Shown here piece by piece: positions 52,866 to 61,615 of a stretch of 64,000 nt of DNA. How positions within the stretch are numbered: position 1 is the first letter of the stretch; each line of letters begins with the position of its first letter. Origin of the DNA: Roseobacter weihaiensis. Its GTDB lineage: Bacteria; Pseudomonadota; Alphaproteobacteria; Rhodobacterales; Rhodobacteraceae. The notes below the pieces were generated by a model. It was given only the letters and a program-made list of their open reading frames with translations, did no database searches and was not told the DNA's origin. The translations under genes and the position numbers were made by a program. The stretch is from NCBI RefSeq assembly GCF_020622345.1, contig NZ_JACNMO010000004.1, positions 62,001 through 126,000 of the forward strand, given 5' to 3'.

Positions 52866-53720
52866 TTACGCCCGTGAAGCCGCGCGCTCGATGGCGCGTT
52901 TGATGATGATACCCGCCACGTGTTTCTTGAACGCAACAGGGCCGCGGTTGTCCTCTGTCGGGTCGATGTCTTCCAATGCGGCAGCGACAGCGGCTTTGAT
53001 ATCGGCAGTGTCACAGGAGGTGCCGACCAGAACCGCGTTCGCGGCCTCCGAAAATACAGGGGTGTCGCTGAGGTTCGTCATCGCAACGGATGCCGCGGTC
53101 ACCGTGCCGTTTTCCTTTGTTATCGAAACGGCGCAGGCCGCGGTGGCATAGTCACCGATCTTTCGTTTCTGTTTTTCATAGGCATACCCGCCCTGCTGTA
53201 CAGCAAAGCTGATCTGCGTCAGGATTTCTTCGTCATCGCGCTCTGTCATATAGGCCGCTTCGTAGAAATCGCGGGCCGGAACCGTCCGTTTGCCCTCCGC
53301 GCCCTCAAGGGTAAACTGCGCATCCAGACATTGCATCAATCCGGGCATGTCGTTGCCAGGATCACCGTTTGCCACATTGCCGCCGATTGTGCCCATGTAG
53401 CGCACTTGCGGATCCGCGATCTGCAGTGAGGCTTCCCGGATAATGGGGGCTGCCGCATGGAGAGCGGTATCGGCAATCAGTTCATGCTGGGTCGTCATCG
53501 CCCCGATGGTGATCTGACCGCCCGCGATCTTGATGCCCTTCAGCGCTTCGATGTCCTGCAGGTCGATCAGATGAGGCACGTCGGCCATTCGCAGTTTCAT
53601 CATCGGTATCAGACTGTGCCCGCCTGCAAGAACGCGCGCATCGTCGCCATGTTCGGCCAGCACCGCCAAGGCCCCTGCCATGTCTGCTGGACGATGATAT
53701 TCGAATTGAGATGGTATCAT
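52866..53720 (-). CDS. coxM: CO dehydrogenase medium subunit (FAD)
   Basis: The 284-residue FAD protein has the two FAD motifs AGGHS (32-36) and TIGGN (111-115) at the same residue numbers as Oligotropha CoxM. It passes electrons to quinone or cytochromes. The start at 53720 ([11 protein letters not shown]) is the family start; a longer open frame runs back into the regulatory gap. The three direct repeats at 53791-53843 lie just upstream. Confidence 0.96.
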   Translation of the reverse strand: MIPSQFEYHRPADMAGALAVLAEHGDDARVLAGGHSLIPMMKLRMADVPHLIDLQDIEALKGIKIAGGQITIGAMTTQHELIADTALHAAAPIIREASLQIADPQVRYMGTIGGNVANGDPGNDMPGLMQCLDAQFTLEGAEGKRTVPARDFYEAAYMTERDDEEILTQISFAVQQGGYAYEKQKRKIGDYATAACAVSITKENGTVTAASVAMTNLSDTPVFSEAANAVLVGTSCDTADIKAAVAAALEDIDPTEDNRGPVAFKKHVAGIIIKRAIERAASRA

Positions 53721-53790
53721 GTGAGGCCCTCCCTGACGCTGACATGTGCGGAAAGATGACCAAAATGTCGCAGGTCGCTCTAGGCAAGAA

Positions 53791-53843
53791 GCCTGAAATG
53801 CGGGGCTTTGCGCACGAAATGCGAATAAGCTGCACGAGTTGCG
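53791..53843 (-). promoter_or_regulatory. Three 12-bp direct repeats upstream of coxM (candidate LytTR sites)
   Basis: On the minus strand CGCATTTCAGGC (53802-53791), CGCATTTCGTGC (53823-53812) and CGCAACTCGTGC (53843-53832) share the pattern CGCAxxTCxxGC and are spaced 21 and 20 bp. LytTR proteins bind direct repeats about two helical turns apart, and coxC upstream encodes a LytTR protein. Confidence 0.65.
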
Positions 53844-53853
53844 CAGCGCCTTT

Positions 53854-54975
53854 TCAGACACCGAGCCGTTCGCGGACGGCTTTCAGGTAGGATCGGCTCA
53901 CCGGTGCCTTTTCAATCTGGGAGGTGTCTTCAAAGTAGCAAACCCCATTGTCTTTCTTGCGTTCGAAACCTGAGACGAATTTGGGATTGATGAGGTAGCT
54001 GCGGTGACACCGTATGAAACCGGCCTCTGCCAGCTTTGTGTCCATCTCTGAAATCGACCATGGCGAAAACAAACGGCCTGCGGCATTATAGATAAAAGTG
54101 TAGCGCCCTTCGGCCCGTACGGCAGTGACCTCCTGAGACGAGGCGAAATGAATACGGCCGTTTTGCTCGAACGGGATTTTTACATCCGCCTGCGGCGCGA
54201 GGGTGCTTTCGGTCGCCGGGAGATCTTCGGCGGCATCGGTTTGCGCTGGAAGTGGCTCCTGTTGGGGGTGCCCTGCGAAAGACACGCTGACAAGCAGAAA
54301 GGCACCCGAGATCACAAAAGACGACACCGTGACCCCAAAGGCCAGAATACTGTTGTCGAGCCAGAAGCCCGCATGTTCGTTCATGCCCTCGACAAGCTCG
54401 AAATGCGTCCCGGCCATCGCCACGAAATGAACTGAGACAACGGCGACCCCAAACCCAAGAGTGCCGATGAGGATATTGCGGTTTTCGCGGCCCCCGTAGC
54501 TGATCCAGAAGGAGGCAATACATAGGACAAAAGCAGCAAGGATGGCAATGCCGAGCCCTGCCGCGGAGTAGATCGGCCGGACACCCTGAATGCCGGACAT
54601 GCCGATGTAGTGCATCGCCAGGATACCGGCAGCAAGGCAGATACCGGCCAGGGTGATCCGCAGCCCCGTGCGGGTCCCGAAGTGGACCAGCAACAAAGCG
54701 ATGCCAGTCAACAGAATGGCCACGAAAGCCGAGATCAGCGTGATCAGGGCATCGTAGTAGAACTGCACGGGCAGGGTCATGCCGAGCATTGCCACGAAGT
54801 GCATCGACCAGATGCCGCTGCCCAGGGCAATGGCGGACATGCTGACCACCAGCTTTCGGCGCGCGATGCTCATGCGCGACGCCCCTTGCGTCAGCGACAG
54901 CCCGGTGAACCCCGACATCAGCGCAATCGCCAGCGAGGCAACTACGAGGTAATGGTCGTGCCCGTGTTGCAGCAT
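53854..54975 (-). CDS. coxC: CoxC-type MHYT-LytTR membrane regulator
   Basis: The 373-residue protein has seven membrane helices in residues 1-235. MHYT-type repeats with membrane-edge histidines and methionines are visible (SMHFVAMLGM, AMHYIGMSG, SVHFVAMAG); these have been proposed to bind copper and sense diatomic gases. After a Pro-rich linker comes a LytTR DNA-binding domain (about 268-372: GRIHFASSQEVTAVRAEGRY, FIRCHRSYLINPKFV). Oligotropha coxC has the same architecture and position. It probably controls coxM-G through the repeats in the 133-bp gap. No strong ribosome site is seen at the ATG. Confidence 0.93.
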   Translation of the reverse strand: MLQHGHDHYLVVASLAIALMSGFTGLSLTQGASRMSIARRKLVVSMSAIALGSGIWSMHFVAMLGMTLPVQFYYDALITLISAFVAILLTGIALLLVHFGTRTGLRITLAGICLAAGILAMHYIGMSGIQGVRPIYSAAGLGIAILAAFVLCIASFWISYGGRENRNILIGTLGFGVAVVSVHFVAMAGTHFELVEGMNEHAGFWLDNSILAFGVTVSSFVISGAFLLVSVSFAGHPQQEPLPAQTDAAEDLPATESTLAPQADVKIPFEQNGRIHFASSQEVTAVRAEGRYTFIYNAAGRLFSPWSISEMDTKLAEAGFIRCHRSYLINPKFVSGFERKKDNGVCYFEDTSQIEKAPVSRSYLKAVRERLGV

Positions 54976-55046
54976 GTTACTGTTCTATACCCACCTTCAA
55001 ATTTTGCAATCTGCGGGGCCGGGCGGCAAGAGGGCTTCCTGGTGCT

Positions 55047-56642
55047 TCAAAACCCCATCGCGGCGCCGTCTTTGCGCGGATCTGACCCTGCGACATATCC
55101 CCTGTCTCCCAGCCGTTGGATCAGTTGCGCGCCCCCAAACCCAAAGGCATTGTCCGGGGCCTCAAGGGCAATCTGATGCCCCATCTCGCGCAGCCGCGCG
55201 AGCGTTTGTGTCGGCAGGCTTGTCTCGCAGGCGACGCCCAAGCCGTCGGTCACCCGCCAGCGGGGTGCGTCCGCCGCCATCTGCGGGTCCTGTCCAAAAA
55301 GCTGTGTGCGCAGAACCATTTGCACATGGCCCTGTGCCTGCATGGGGCCGCCCATCACGCCAAAGCTCATCAAGGGGGCGCTGTCTTTCATAAGAAACCC
55401 CGGAATGATCGTATGAAAGGGCCGTTTTCCAGCTGCCACATAGTTCTGATGTCCGGGCTTGAGCGAAAATCCGGCACCGCGGTTTTGCAAAGCGACGCCC
55501 GTGCCCGGAACCACCACACCCGACCCGAAGCCTGCGTAGTTTGACTGGATGAAGGAGACCATCATGCCCGATGCATCCGCAGCGGTCAGATAGACAGTGC
55601 CGCCCCGCTTCGGTGCGCCTGATCCGAAGTCGGAGGCATGATTGACGTCAATTTCACGGGCCCGGTCCGCAAGATACCCGTCGTCCAGCAGATCCTCGAC
55701 CGTAATCTCCGTCATGTGATCGGGATCGGCCACATAGCTTTCGGCATCCCTGAGCGCGAGTTTCATCGCCTCGATCTGCAGATGCAGGGCTTGAGGGTCA
55801 TCCACGTGCAGATCGCGGATGCCGGTGTTCGCAAGAATACCCAGGCCCATCAGGGCCGCAATCCCCTGGCCATTTGGGGGGATCTCATGCAAATCGACGG
55901 CGTCAAAGGATTTGGAAATCGTGCCACACCACTCAGCCTGGTGGGTCGCGAGGTCCTCGACCGTGAGCGCCGCGTCATGCGCCTTGGCGTGATGCGCAAT
56001 CTTCTCGGCGATTTCACCGCGGTAGAAGGCCCCTCCCTCGGTTTCCGCGATCAGCTTCAGGGTGCGTGCATGGCCGGGACTTTTGAAGTAAGCGCCGGCC
56101 AGTGGCGCGCGCCCGTCAGGCAGGAATGTCTCTGCAAAGCCCGGCTGCGCGTGCAACTCCGCTGCCGCCCGGTCCCAGAGCGTTGCGATGACGGGGGTGA
56201 CGGGAAAGCCACCTTCAGCGTAGCCCATTGCAGGCTCGAAAAGAGTCTCGAACGGCAGCTTGCCAAAGCGTTCAGAGAGCGCGACCCAGGCAGACACCGC
56301 ACCTGGCACCGTGACGCTTTCCCACCCTCGAAACGGCATTGCAGCGTGGCCAGCAAAGCGATCCGCCGTCCATGCGGCCGGAGCCCGGCCAGAGGCGTTC
56401 AGCCCGTGCAGGCGCTGCCCATCCCAAAGGATCGCAAAAGCGTCCGATCCGATGCCATTGCCGGTCGGTTCGACCACCGTCAGCGTGATGGCCATGGCGA
56501 GTGCGGCATCCACCGCATTGCCGCCGCGTGCCATCATCGACAATCCCGCCTGTGCGGCGAGCGGATGGGAGGTGGCCACCAGATTGTCTGCGGCGACAGG
56601 CGACCGACGGGATGGGTAGTCATGTGTTGCGCGAAGCTGCAT
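55047..56642 (-). CDS. Gamma-glutamyltransferase-family Ntn hydrolase
   Basis: The 531-residue protein has the full family fold: VATSHPLAAQAGLSMMARGGNAVDAALA near the start, GIGSDAFAILWDG, the autocleavage and catalytic threonine T349 in KRGGTVYLTAADASG, and NRGAGFSLKPGH. The GGTVYLTAAD form resembles cytoplasmic members such as oxamate amidohydrolase (HpxW) as much as glutathione hydrolases. No signal peptide is present, which supports a cytoplasmic amide hydrolase. Start ATG 56642 has an AAGGAAGA site. It is divergent from the amino acid ABC genes. Confidence 0.85.
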   Translation of the reverse strand: MQLRATHDYPSRRSPVAADNLVATSHPLAAQAGLSMMARGGNAVDAALAMAITLTVVEPTGNGIGSDAFAILWDGQRLHGLNASGRAPAAWTADRFAGHAAMPFRGWESVTVPGAVSAWVALSERFGKLPFETLFEPAMGYAEGGFPVTPVIATLWDRAAAELHAQPGFAETFLPDGRAPLAGAYFKSPGHARTLKLIAETEGGAFYRGEIAEKIAHHAKAHDAALTVEDLATHQAEWCGTISKSFDAVDLHEIPPNGQGIAALMGLGILANTGIRDLHVDDPQALHLQIEAMKLALRDAESYVADPDHMTEITVEDLLDDGYLADRAREIDVNHASDFGSGAPKRGGTVYLTAADASGMMVSFIQSNYAGFGSGVVVPGTGVALQNRGAGFSLKPGHQNYVAAGKRPFHTIIPGFLMKDSAPLMSFGVMGGPMQAQGHVQMVLRTQLFGQDPQMAADAPRWRVTDGLGVACETSLPTQTLARLREMGHQIALEAPDNAFGFGGAQLIQRLGDRGYVAGSDPRKDGAAMGF

Positions 56643-57147
56643 GCGGCTGTCTTCCTTCTTGCATCCGGTTGCGGGCGCGGCACATGTCAAAGCCGGCCTC
56701 ACTGGGCCATACATCTCCCAAGCCCGGGCCGTATGCAATGACCAGCTGCGTTGGAAAACAGCTTCCGGACAGGAGCGTTTCTGATCTCGACCGCAAGGCC
56801 CGGAATCATCAGGGCCGTTTTGGTGCTTGAAGATATCGGCCTCCTCAATGGCCTTTGTGGGCTTGGTGGGCGATATCCCAACGCCGACAGGGCCGCCAAA
56901 GAGCCCCCGCGATACCGATGCAAACAAGACCTGGCCGGCAAACGCGCACAGGTCGGGAGCGTTGCCGGGGCATCCGGCGCGCGTCTGTCAGGTGTTCAGG
57001 CGCACCCATTGCCGGGTGCTGCCGAAGCTTTCATCGCGAGGCCCCCGCGCGCGCGGCCACAGGCCGGCTTTGCGCGGCCTTCTGACTTGCGCGGTCGACC
57101 GGCAAGCGCGATAAAAGGCAGATAACCGCTTTGCAGGAGGTGTCTTG
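56643..57147. other. 505-bp divergent region between GGT-family and amino acid ABC genes
   Basis: Open frames on both strands here lack ribosome sites and recognisable domains. A palindromic element with GGTCGACC at its centre and CTTGC/GCAAG flanks lies at 57086-57106, about 40 bp before the binding-protein start, and may be an operator. Nothing else recognised. Confidence 0.45.
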
Positions 57148-57957
57148 ATGCGCAAAAGACTGATGGTTTCCGTTCTGACGGCCATGCTGGCCAGTGGTGT
57201 CGCGGCGGCACAAAGCTGTCACGAGGGCAAAACCCTGACCGCCGGAAAGCTGACCATCGCGACAGGCAACCCGGCCTTTTACCCTTGGGTTATCGACGAC
57301 GCACCTGAGAGCGGGGAGGGTTTTGAAGCTGCCGTGGCTTACGCGCTGGCCGCCGAGATGGGCATTGCCCGTGACGATGTGGTCTGGACCCGCACCTCCT
57401 TCGATCAGGCGATCCAGCCGGGTGCAAAGGATTTTGACCTGAACATGCAGCAATTCTCCATCACCGAGCAGCGCGATCAGGTGGTGGATTTTTCGATCCC
57501 TTACTACACGGCGCCGATGGCCGTGCTGGTCCGCGGGATCGATGGGCTGGTGCCTGAAATGGAAACGCTGAAAGGCTTGAAATGGGGGGTGGTGGCCTCG
57601 ACCACGGCGCTGCCGGTCGTGTTGCAGACAATCGCACCGGAAGAGAGCCCGCTTGTCTATGACGACAACATCAACACGGTTGAGGCGATGAAGGCGGGCC
57701 AGATCGACGCGGCCCTCTTTGATCTTCCCACGGCGCTCTATCTGGCGGCTGTTGTGTTGGAGGGCGGGCAGGTTCTGGGCCAGTTCGCCCCGGAGCAAAG
57801 CGACAATCCCGACCATTTCGGCGCGTTGATGACCGAGGGCAACCCGCTCAAGGAATGTGTCGATACAGCTCTCGCAACGCTCAAGGAAAACGGCACACTG
57901 GCTGCGATCGAGGCCGAATGGTTGCAGGAAGCGACCGGTGTGCCCCTGATCCGATAG
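57148..57957 (+). CDS. Polar amino acid-type ABC transporter binding protein
   Basis: The 269-residue protein has a signal peptide (MRKRLMVSVLTAMLASGVAAA) and the SBP_bac_3 fold (LTIATGNPAFYPWVID, GFEAAVAYALAAEMG, DFDLNMQQFSITEQRDQVVDFS). ATG 57148 follows an AGGAGGTG site; a TTG one codon earlier is less likely. It heads a three-gene transporter. The ligand may be an N-methylated amino acid, judging from the demethylase genes opposite, but that is inference. Confidence 0.92.
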   Translation: MRKRLMVSVLTAMLASGVAAAQSCHEGKTLTAGKLTIATGNPAFYPWVIDDAPESGEGFEAAVAYALAAEMGIARDDVVWTRTSFDQAIQPGAKDFDLNMQQFSITEQRDQVVDFSIPYYTAPMAVLVRGIDGLVPEMETLKGLKWGVVASTTALPVVLQTIAPEESPLVYDDNINTVEAMKAGQIDAALFDLPTALYLAAVVLEGGQVLGQFAPEQSDNPDHFGALMTEGNPLKECVDTALATLKENGTLAAIEAEWLQEATGVPLIR

Positions 57958-57964
57958 GCCCCGC

Positions 57965-58774
57965 GTGAACCGCAGACAGGCATATGAAGCAGCCCAGCGC
58001 AGGCGGTCCCTGACCGTTGCCGCGCTAAGCACAGGGGGCGTGCTGGCGGGTCTCATCCTGCTGGTGCCGCTGGCCCCGGGGTGGCCCGCTGTCAAGGCCA
58101 GCTTCTTTGATGCCACCGTCTTTGCCGAGACGTTTCCCACACTGCTGCAGGCCTTTCTGATCGACGTGATGATCTTTGCCTGGTCCGTGCCGCTCATCCT
58201 GGCGCTGGGGCTGGCCATTGCCCTTGCCCGCGGGGCCCGTGCGCCCGCGCTCTTTCCGCTGCGGATTTTCGGCGCGGTCTATGTGGATGTGTTTCGGGGC
58301 GTGCCGGTGGTGCTGACGATCTACCTCATCGGCTTTGGCGTGCCGGGGCTTGGCCTGTCGCGCCCGTGGAATTCACCCTATATCTGGGGCACGGTCGCGC
58401 TGGTGCTGACCTACTCGGCCTATGTCGCCGAGGTCTTGCGCTCCGGCATTGAAAGCGTGCACGCCAGCCAGCGCAATGCCGCCATCTGTCTGGGGCTGAG
58501 CGAGGGGGACACCCTGCGTTACGTGATCCTGCCACAGGCGATCCGACGCGTCGTGCCCGCTAATATGAACATGCTGGTCGCTCTGCAAAAGGACGTGGCC
58601 CTGCTGAGTTTTATCGGCCCGGTGGAGATTTTGCGTCAAGCCGGCATTTACAAAAGCCTGCTGGCCAATTTCACGCCCTATGTCGTGGCCGCGGTGATCT
58701 TCTTGTTGGTGACCGTGCCTGCGACACGCTACGCGGATTATCTGCTGAACCGGGACCGCAATGCCAGAAGCTAA
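57965..58774 (+). CDS. Polar amino acid-type ABC transporter permease
   Basis: The 269-residue protein has about five membrane segments and the HisM-type EAA loop [24 protein letters not shown], with the [20 protein letters not shown] region ahead of it. The start is GTG, 7 bp after the binding-protein stop. It overlaps the ATPase gene by 14 bases. A single permease gene implies a homodimer. Confidence 0.92.
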   Translation: MNRRQAYEAAQRRRSLTVAALSTGGVLAGLILLVPLAPGWPAVKASFFDATVFAETFPTLLQAFLIDVMIFAWSVPLILALGLAIALARGARAPALFPLRIFGAVYVDVFRGVPVVLTIYLIGFGVPGLGLSRPWNSPYIWGTVALVLTYSAYVAEVLRSGIESVHASQRNAAICLGLSEGDTLRYVILPQAIRRVVPANMNMLVALQKDVALLSFIGPVEILRQAGIYKSLLANFTPYVVAAVIFLLVTVPATRYADYLLNRDRNARS

Positions 58775-59498
58775 GCTCGTCCTGCAGGGGGTGAAAAAAT
58801 CCTTTGGCGAGAACCCTGTGCTCTGCGGGATCGACCTCAGCATCGCGCGCGGCGATATGATCTGCCTGATCGGTGCGTCGGGGTCTGGTAAATCAACGCT
58901 GCTGCGCTGCATCAACCAGTTGGAGCCCATAGATGAAGGCACCATCCTGCTCGACGGGCAGGATATCTCCGAGCCGGGGATCGACCTTGCGCCGGTGCGC
59001 CGGCGCATCGGGATCGTCTTTCAGTCCTACAACCTCTTTCCGCATATGTCGGCGCTGGACAACGTGGTGCTGGCCCCGCGACGGGTCCTGCACGAGGCCT
59101 CCGAGGCGCTGCATGCAAGGGCTGCGGCGCTTTTCGACCGCTTTGGTCTGGCGCCCCATATGGCGAAATACCCCGATCAGCTGTCGGGCGGTCAGCAGCA
59201 GCGGGTCGCGGTCATCCGCGCATTGGCGATGCAGCCGGAGATCATGCTTTTTGACGAAATCACCGCTGCCCTCGACCCGGAGCTTGTGGGCGAGGTCTTG
59301 AACCTTCTGCGGCAGCTGCGCGGGGAGGGGATGACGATGCTGTTGGCCACCCACGAGATGGGGTTCGCGCGCGAAGTGGCGGACCGGGTGTGTTTCATGG
59401 ATGGTGGTGTCATTGTGGAAGAGGGCCCGCCGAAAGAGATCTTTGCCGCCCCGAAGCACGTCCGCACGCAAGCCTTCCTCGGGGCGGTGCTGCGGTAG
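58761..59498 (+). CDS. Polar amino acid-type ABC transporter ATP-binding protein
   Basis: The 245-residue GlnQ-type ATPase has Walker [10 protein letters not shown]-loop FQSYNLFPH, signature LSGGQQQ, Walker [15 protein letters not shown] and switch histidine in LATHEMGF. It is the last gene of the transporter and its stop is 2 bp from the stop of the converging flavoprotein gene. Confidence 0.95.
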   Translation: MPEAKLVLQGVKKSFGENPVLCGIDLSIARGDMICLIGASGSGKSTLLRCINQLEPIDEGTILLDGQDISEPGIDLAPVRRRIGIVFQSYNLFPHMSALDNVVLAPRRVLHEASEALHARAAALFDRFGLAPHMAKYPDQLSGGQQQRVAVIRALAMQPEIMLFDEITAALDPELVGEVLNLLRQLRGEGMTMLLATHEMGFAREVADRVCFMDGGVIVEEGPPKEIFAAPKHVRTQAFLGAVLR

Positions 59499-59500
59499 CC

Positions 59501-61546
59501 TCAGAGGTCCTTGACTAGTCGCAGCGCGTCGTAGATCGCGGCATGGGTATTGCGCGCCGAGACCGCGTCCCCGATCCTGAAGAGCTGAAACTGCCCCTCG
59601 GCATTGCGGGTCACGCTTTGCGGCGCGCCCGCGATCAACGCATCGTAGTTGAGCGCACCTTCATTCACGCTCAGCGGTTTGAGCGCGTGGTAGAGATCAT
59701 CCAGCGGCAGCGTGCCATAATTCACCACGACCTGATCATATTCCGCCTGATAGCTGTGGCGGCTGTAATCCGTGCCGATGGTGGCGATCAGTTTGTTGCC
59801 GCGTCGCTCAACGCCCAGCAAGCGGCGCGTTACGGTAAAGGTGACGTCCCTTTCCTGTAGCGTGCGCATATAGGGTGTCAGGTTCATGGCCATGATGTCG
59901 GGCGCAAAGACCCGGTCGGGTGTCATGACCTCGACCCTGGCGCCCGCAAGCGCCGCAATCTCGGCCGCCTGAAGTCCCGGATGATCGCCGCTTTCGTCAT
60001 AGATCAGCACCGTCTCCGCCGGTTTCACATCGCCGGAGATGATATCCCAGGTCGTCACCACATGGGCGGCTTCCGTGCCGGTCTCAAACAGCCGGGTGTT
60101 CGGCAGGCCGCCGGTCGCAATGATCACTGCATCGGGGGATTGATTATTAATATCAGAAAGTTCAGCCATTATGTTAAAGTGAAACATCACATCCCGCGCC
60201 GCGCATTGTGCCATCCGCCAGTCGATGATCGACATCATCTCGCGCCGTCGCGGGGTCTGCGCGGTCAGGCGGATTTGCCCGCCGGGATGAGGTTGGGCCT
60301 CGAAGACGGTCACGCGGTGGCCCCGCTCCGCCGCGACCCGCGCCGCTTCAAGCCCGGCGGGACCAGCGCCCACGATGACCACGGTCTTTGAGGCCTTCGC
60401 CGGAGCGATCTGGTGCGGCATGGTCAACTCGCGCCCGGTGGCGGCGTTGTGAATGCACAGGGCCTCGCCGCCCTGATAGATGCGATCCAGGCAGAAGGTC
60501 GCGCCCACACAGGGCCGGATATCCTCCTCTCGGCCCTGCATGATCTTCTGCACGATATGTGGGTCCGCCATATGCGCCCGCGTCATGCCCACCATATCCA
60601 GTAGCCCGGCGGCGACCGCATGGCGCGCCGTTGCCACGTCGGGAATCCGCGCGGCGTGAAAGGTGGGCAGCCCGCTGGCGCGGCGGACTTCACCGGCGAA
60701 ATCGAGGTGCGGGGCGCTTTTCATGCCCTGCACCGGGATCACATCCACCATCGCGGGGTCCGTGTGGATGCGCCCCCGGATGACGTTCAGAAAGTCGAGC
60801 TGTCCTGTGGCCGCGAGCCGTTGGGAGATTTCGATCCCTTCTTGGGCCGTGATGCCGCCCTTTTGCACCTCATCGGCGGTGAAGCGAAACCCCACGATGA
60901 AATCGGCCCCAACACGGGCGCGGATCGCTTGCAGCACGTCGAGCGGAAAGCGCAGGCGGTTCTCCAGCGTATCGGCCCCGTAGGGGCCTTGCAGCTCGTT
61001 GGTCAGGGGCGACCAGAATTGGTCCAGCAGATGGCCGTAGACCTGCAGCTCGATCCCGTCCATCCCGCCTGCCTGCATCCGTTCCGCCGCATCGGCAAAG
61101 TCACCGATGATCCGCGCGATGTCCCAATCCTCGATCAGCTTGGGAAAGGCCCGGTGCGCGGGCTCGCGATCACGGGTGGAGGACACCGACGGCAGCCAAT
61201 CGCCCTTGTTCCACGTGGTGCGGCGACCCAGATGGGTGAGCTGGATCATCACCGCGCAGCCGTGTTCGTGGCAGGCGTCTGTCAGCTCGCGGGTCCAGGG
61301 CACCACCTCGTCCTTGTAGGCCAGCACATTGTTGAAAGCGGGCGGGCTGTCGCGCGACACGGTGGCCGACCCCGCCGTCATCGCAAGGGCCACGCCCGCG
61401 CGGGCCCGCTCGGCATGGTAGGCGCGGTAGCGGGCCTTTGGCATCCCGTCCTCGGGGTAGGCCGGTTCGTGACTGGTGGTCATGACCCGGTTCTTCAGGG
61501 TCAGATGCTTGAGCTGAAAGGGCTGGAGCAGTGGATCGGTGGACAT
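59501..61546 (-). CDS. NADH:flavin oxidoreductase / TMADH-family demethylase, DgcA-like
   Basis: The 681-residue protein has an N-terminal Old-yellow-enzyme FMN barrel (LKNRVMTTSHEPAYPEDG, IQLTHLGRR, GIELQVYGHLLDQFWSP) and a C-terminal FAD/NAD domain (VVIVGAGPAGLEAARVAAERGH). The Fe-S motif has C346, C352 and C364; the position of TMADH C348 is alanine (A349). Length and layout fit DgcA of dimethylglycine catabolism and N-methylproline demethylases. It follows the DMGDH-like gene by 69 bp on the same strand. Likely role: oxidative removal of an N-methyl group. Confidence 0.85.
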   Translation of the reverse strand: MSTDPLLQPFQLKHLTLKNRVMTTSHEPAYPEDGMPKARYRAYHAERARAGVALAMTAGSATVSRDSPPAFNNVLAYKDEVVPWTRELTDACHEHGCAVMIQLTHLGRRTTWNKGDWLPSVSSTRDREPAHRAFPKLIEDWDIARIIGDFADAAERMQAGGMDGIELQVYGHLLDQFWSPLTNELQGPYGADTLENRLRFPLDVLQAIRARVGADFIVGFRFTADEVQKGGITAQEGIEISQRLAATGQLDFLNVIRGRIHTDPAMVDVIPVQGMKSAPHLDFAGEVRRASGLPTFHAARIPDVATARHAVAAGLLDMVGMTRAHMADPHIVQKIMQGREEDIRPCVGATFCLDRIYQGGEALCIHNAATGRELTMPHQIAPAKASKTVVIVGAGPAGLEAARVAAERGHRVTVFEAQPHPGGQIRLTAQTPRRREMMSIIDWRMAQCAARDVMFHFNIMAELSDINNQSPDAVIIATGGLPNTRLFETGTEAAHVVTTWDIISGDVKPAETVLIYDESGDHPGLQAAEIAALAGARVEVMTPDRVFAPDIMAMNLTPYMRTLQERDVTFTVTRRLLGVERRGNKLIATIGTDYSRHSYQAEYDQVVVNYGTLPLDDLYHALKPLSVNEGALNYDALIAGAPQSVTRNAEGQFQLFRIGDAVSARNTHAAIYDALRLVKDL

Positions 61547-61615
61547 GGGGCGCAGGCTCGCGTGTGGGTGACATCACCACACGCCGCCAGTGCCGGCCTG
61601 TCAAGCCACTGCGGC

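Noticed and set aside
56751-57125. 124-codon open frame between the GGT-family gene and the ABC transporter
   Set aside because: No ribosome site, no recognisable domain, and three overlapping frames in the same region look equally coding-like, which points to chance in GC-rich DNA.
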